DNA of 30,000 bases from Cristatella mucedo (lineage: Eukaryota; Bryozoa; Phylactolaemata; Cristatellidae). Below the pieces are notes generated by a model. It did not search any database. It was not told the origin of the DNA and saw only the letters and a list, made by a program, of their open reading frames with translations. Of the stretch, positions 29,753 to 30,000 are shown in pieces; position 1 is the stretch's first letter, and each line of letters opens with the position of its first letter. A program made the position numbers and the translations under genes. The stretch is from assembly GCA_009760855.2 (NCBI GenBank), contig WPIO01000055.1, forward strand, positions 1,817,501-1,847,500, in the 5' to 3' direction.

Positions 29753-30000
29753 CGCCTCAGCATGTTGTAGATACACGTAAGAATAAATAAATAAATTAAG
29801 TCCCCGGACATTGTTGTCACTTTACTCATTATAGCTGTAAAATCGAGCTAGTACTATTAATAGCACACAGGGTTCAACACGGGCGTGACCTTAATGACTT
29901 GCGTTCAACGGCGGACTCGCTATGGCTAGAATCAAGGACTGACTCACTGGCACTTAAGGGGGAATGTCAAGAAAATACCCATACAATTTGTCCGACAATA
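29753..30000. other. Intergenic, nothing recognised
   Basis: Short AATAAATAAATAAATTAAG patch near 29782. No gene or RNA recognised. Confidence 0.45.

Overview
This is a stretch of animal (metazoan, probably invertebrate) nuclear DNA with no host protein-coding gene that I can support. The case for an animal genome is the density of dinucleotide and trinucleotide microsatellites, the many decayed copies of non-LTR retrotransposons (LINEs) of the L2/CR1/Rex1 type, two kinds of tRNA-derived SINE, and CpG-dense islands. There are no operons, no ribosome-binding sites and no compact gene packing. The species cannot be named from the sequence. All recognisable protein-coding sequence is retrotransposon reverse transcriptase (RT) debris.

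Layout. From 1 to 5400 the window holds unique sequence broken by LINE 3'-tail fragments, one SINE (family A) and a cluster of microsatellites: GGA, AG, CAG, CT, TA, GT and AG+AGAGAC. From 5404 to 9650 there is a family-2 LINE fragment, a reverse-strand family-1 LINE copy, two family-B SINE copies, a CT array and a CG/GT array. From 9880 to 10960 lies a CpG-dense stretch with a palindromic CRE. From 11516 to 12720 lies a 1.2 kb AG-rich polypurine array with internal higher-order duplications. From 12720 to 16350 there is mostly unique sequence, then SINEs B, A and B and a family-1 LINE with one stop codon. From 17450 to 18930 there are two more CpG-dense blocks with a CTCF-like motif, followed by a pogo/Tigger-like DNA transposon end. 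From 20330 to 22940 there are two forward LINE copies, one of them carrying a 229-bp insertion of its own family's 3' end. From 24957 to 25133 there is a CAG/GCA tract. From 26355 to 29280 there is a SINE B, the longest LINE copy (reverse strand, with RT catalytic motif) and two family-2 LINE fragments. A G15/C8 palindrome sits near 29.7 kb.

How the parts relate. Family-1 LINE, SINE A and many solo tails share a 3' terminus: a short AGAGATTAAGTTCTCT-like inverted pair, a GCGCTTTATC or GCTATATAA box, and a terminal ATT or AT-rich tract. This is the usual signature of SINEs mobilised by a partner LINE. Family B is a second tRNA-headed SINE with a shared central core in five copies. All copies are 5'-truncated or mutated, so the window records past transposition and shows no active element. 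I found no convincing undescribed gene system. The best leads are the SINE B family, the LINE/SINE tail sharing, the nested self-insertion and the architecture of the polypurine array.
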